Source: Sedimenticola sp. (GTDB lineage Bacteria > Pseudomonadota > Gammaproteobacteria > Chromatiales > Chromatiaceae). From it: a stretch of 5,386 nucleotides of DNA. Numbering within the stretch: position 1 is the first letter of the stretch; each line of letters opens with the position of its first letter. This document shows positions 4,893 through 5,386 of this stretch, in pieces. The stretch covers positions 1 to 5,386 of the forward strand of contig JAUUYI010000171.1 of assembly GCA_030590525.1 (NCBI GenBank), written 5' to 3'. The position numbers and the translations under genes were made by a program. Under the pieces are notes generated by a model. That model searched no databases. It saw only the letters and a program-made list of their open reading frames with translations, and had not been told where the DNA came from.

Positions 4893-5282
4893 GACTATGT
4901 ACTTACCTGTTACCGCTATATTGAGTTAAATCCAGTTCGTGCAAACAGGGTTGAGCATCCGGGAGAGTATCTCTGGTCGAGCTACCGAACAAATGCACAG
5001 GGTGAGCCTTCTACACTGCTGATTCAGCATCCGCTATACACCGCTTTGAGTAAAGACGAGAAGACACGACAAGCCGTATACCGCGAGTTGTTCCGGTACC
5101 AGCTTGATCCTGGGATGATCGACGCGATTCGCGTTGCTACGAATAGCAACGATGCATTGGGCAGTCCCAAATTTCAGGCGCAAGTAGCGGTTGCGTTAGG
5201 GCGGCGGGTTACTCCAGGTGAATCAGGGCGGCCGAGGAAGAGGAAACAGCTGGATTCGCGGGACTTGTTCGGCAAGGAGTGA
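4881..5282 (+). pseudogene. REP-associated tyrosine transposase (RAYT), C-terminal remnant
   Basis: The open frame encodes about 133 residues that match the C-terminal part of Y1 (IS200-like) RAYT transposases, which act on REP hairpins as single-stranded DNA. CYRYIELNPVRAN (10-22) includes the helix expected to carry the nucleophilic tyrosine, probably Tyr13; then HPGEYLWSSYRTNAQGE (26-42), HPLYTAL, LDPGMIDAIRVATN, LGSPKFQAQVAVALGRRV (93-110) and GRPRK (116-120). Full proteins are about 200-240 residues, so the N-terminal half with the HUH histidines is missing. An in-frame TGA lies at 4872-4874 and family similarity starts near 4893, at the edge of the 16-bp inverted repeat. The remaining frame is intact, which suggests recent truncation. 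Lower G+C than sbcB. TTG at 4881 is only a formal start. Confidence 0.85.
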
Positions 5283-5302
5283 CGGACCAAAACCGTGGTC
5301 TG
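5283..5302 (+). repeat. Small hairpin right after the RAYT stop
   Basis: CGGACCA (5283-5289) pairs with TGGTCTG (5296-5302) around AAACCG, with one G-T wobble. CCCCTATTAT follows, too short a T-run for a standard terminator. It could be the 3' boundary of the RAYT unit. Beyond it, 5303-5386 shows no gene I recognise; a frame open from ATG 5313 to the window edge has no ribosome binding site and no familiar motif. Confidence 0.5.
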
Positions 5303-5386
5303 TCCCCTATTATGGACCGCGTGATCCAGCAGCAGGAGACCGAACTCCAGCTCTGTTCCGGCATGGAGCGTTCGTGGCGTAGAGCC

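Noticed and set aside
5313..5386. Start of a further gene running off the right edge
   Set aside because: ATG at 5313 opens about 24 codons, but there is no Shine-Dalgarno sequence and no familiar motif, so it is too little to call.

Overview
This window looks like a piece of a GC-rich gammaproteobacterial chromosome. It carries the ribosomal operon rpsP-rimM-trmD-rplS, then a full-length exonuclease I gene (sbcB), all on the plus strand. The RimM, TrmD and exonuclease I sequences read like gammaproteobacterial family members, and sbcB is largely found in that class. The heptamer AGGACCA tracts and the hairpin repeats between genes are of a kind I associate with environmental gammaproteobacteria such as sulfur oxidisers. 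Genus and species cannot be read from the sequence.

Layout. Positions 1-606 hold no gene. They are a patchwork of repeats: an AGGACCA heptamer array (4-77), a REPIN-like inverted pair (78-167), a 22-bp inverted repeat (214-235 and 418-439), two hairpins with a CCCACGC/GCGTGGG stem (285-309 and 491-513), and two more short hairpins. A plausible sigma-70 promoter (585-612) follows, then rpsP (680-943), rimM (1030-1536), trmD (1545-2279) and rplS (2310-2654). A strong hairpin (2656-2706) closes the operon. Positions 2707-2966 are again repeats: heptamers, a T-rich core, 18-bp units carrying the opposite-strand motif, and a last block that runs into the sbcB start. sbcB occupies 2967-4391. Positions 4392-4880 are a second gene-free mosaic: CAGAAGG heptamers, two REP-like hairpins, a MITE-like palindrome, and a REPIN lying between perfect 16-bp inverted repeats. 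The window ends with the C-terminal part of a REP-associated tyrosine transposase (RAYT) gene (about 4881-5282) and 104 bases of flank.

Functionally, the operon makes two ribosomal proteins (bS16, bL19), the 30S maturation factor RimM, which works at the 16S 3' domain, and the tRNA m1G37 methyltransferase TrmD, which guards the reading frame. SbcB is an unrelated DNA-repair exonuclease with its own start region.

The coding content is ordinary. I did not find a new multi-gene system. What deserves a second look is the repeat architecture: two different period-7 arrays, several GTAG-headed REP elements beside a broken RAYT gene, a composite repeat on both sides of the operon, and a repeat block that supplies the sbcB start context. 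TrmD also has an odd arginine in its glycine-rich loop.
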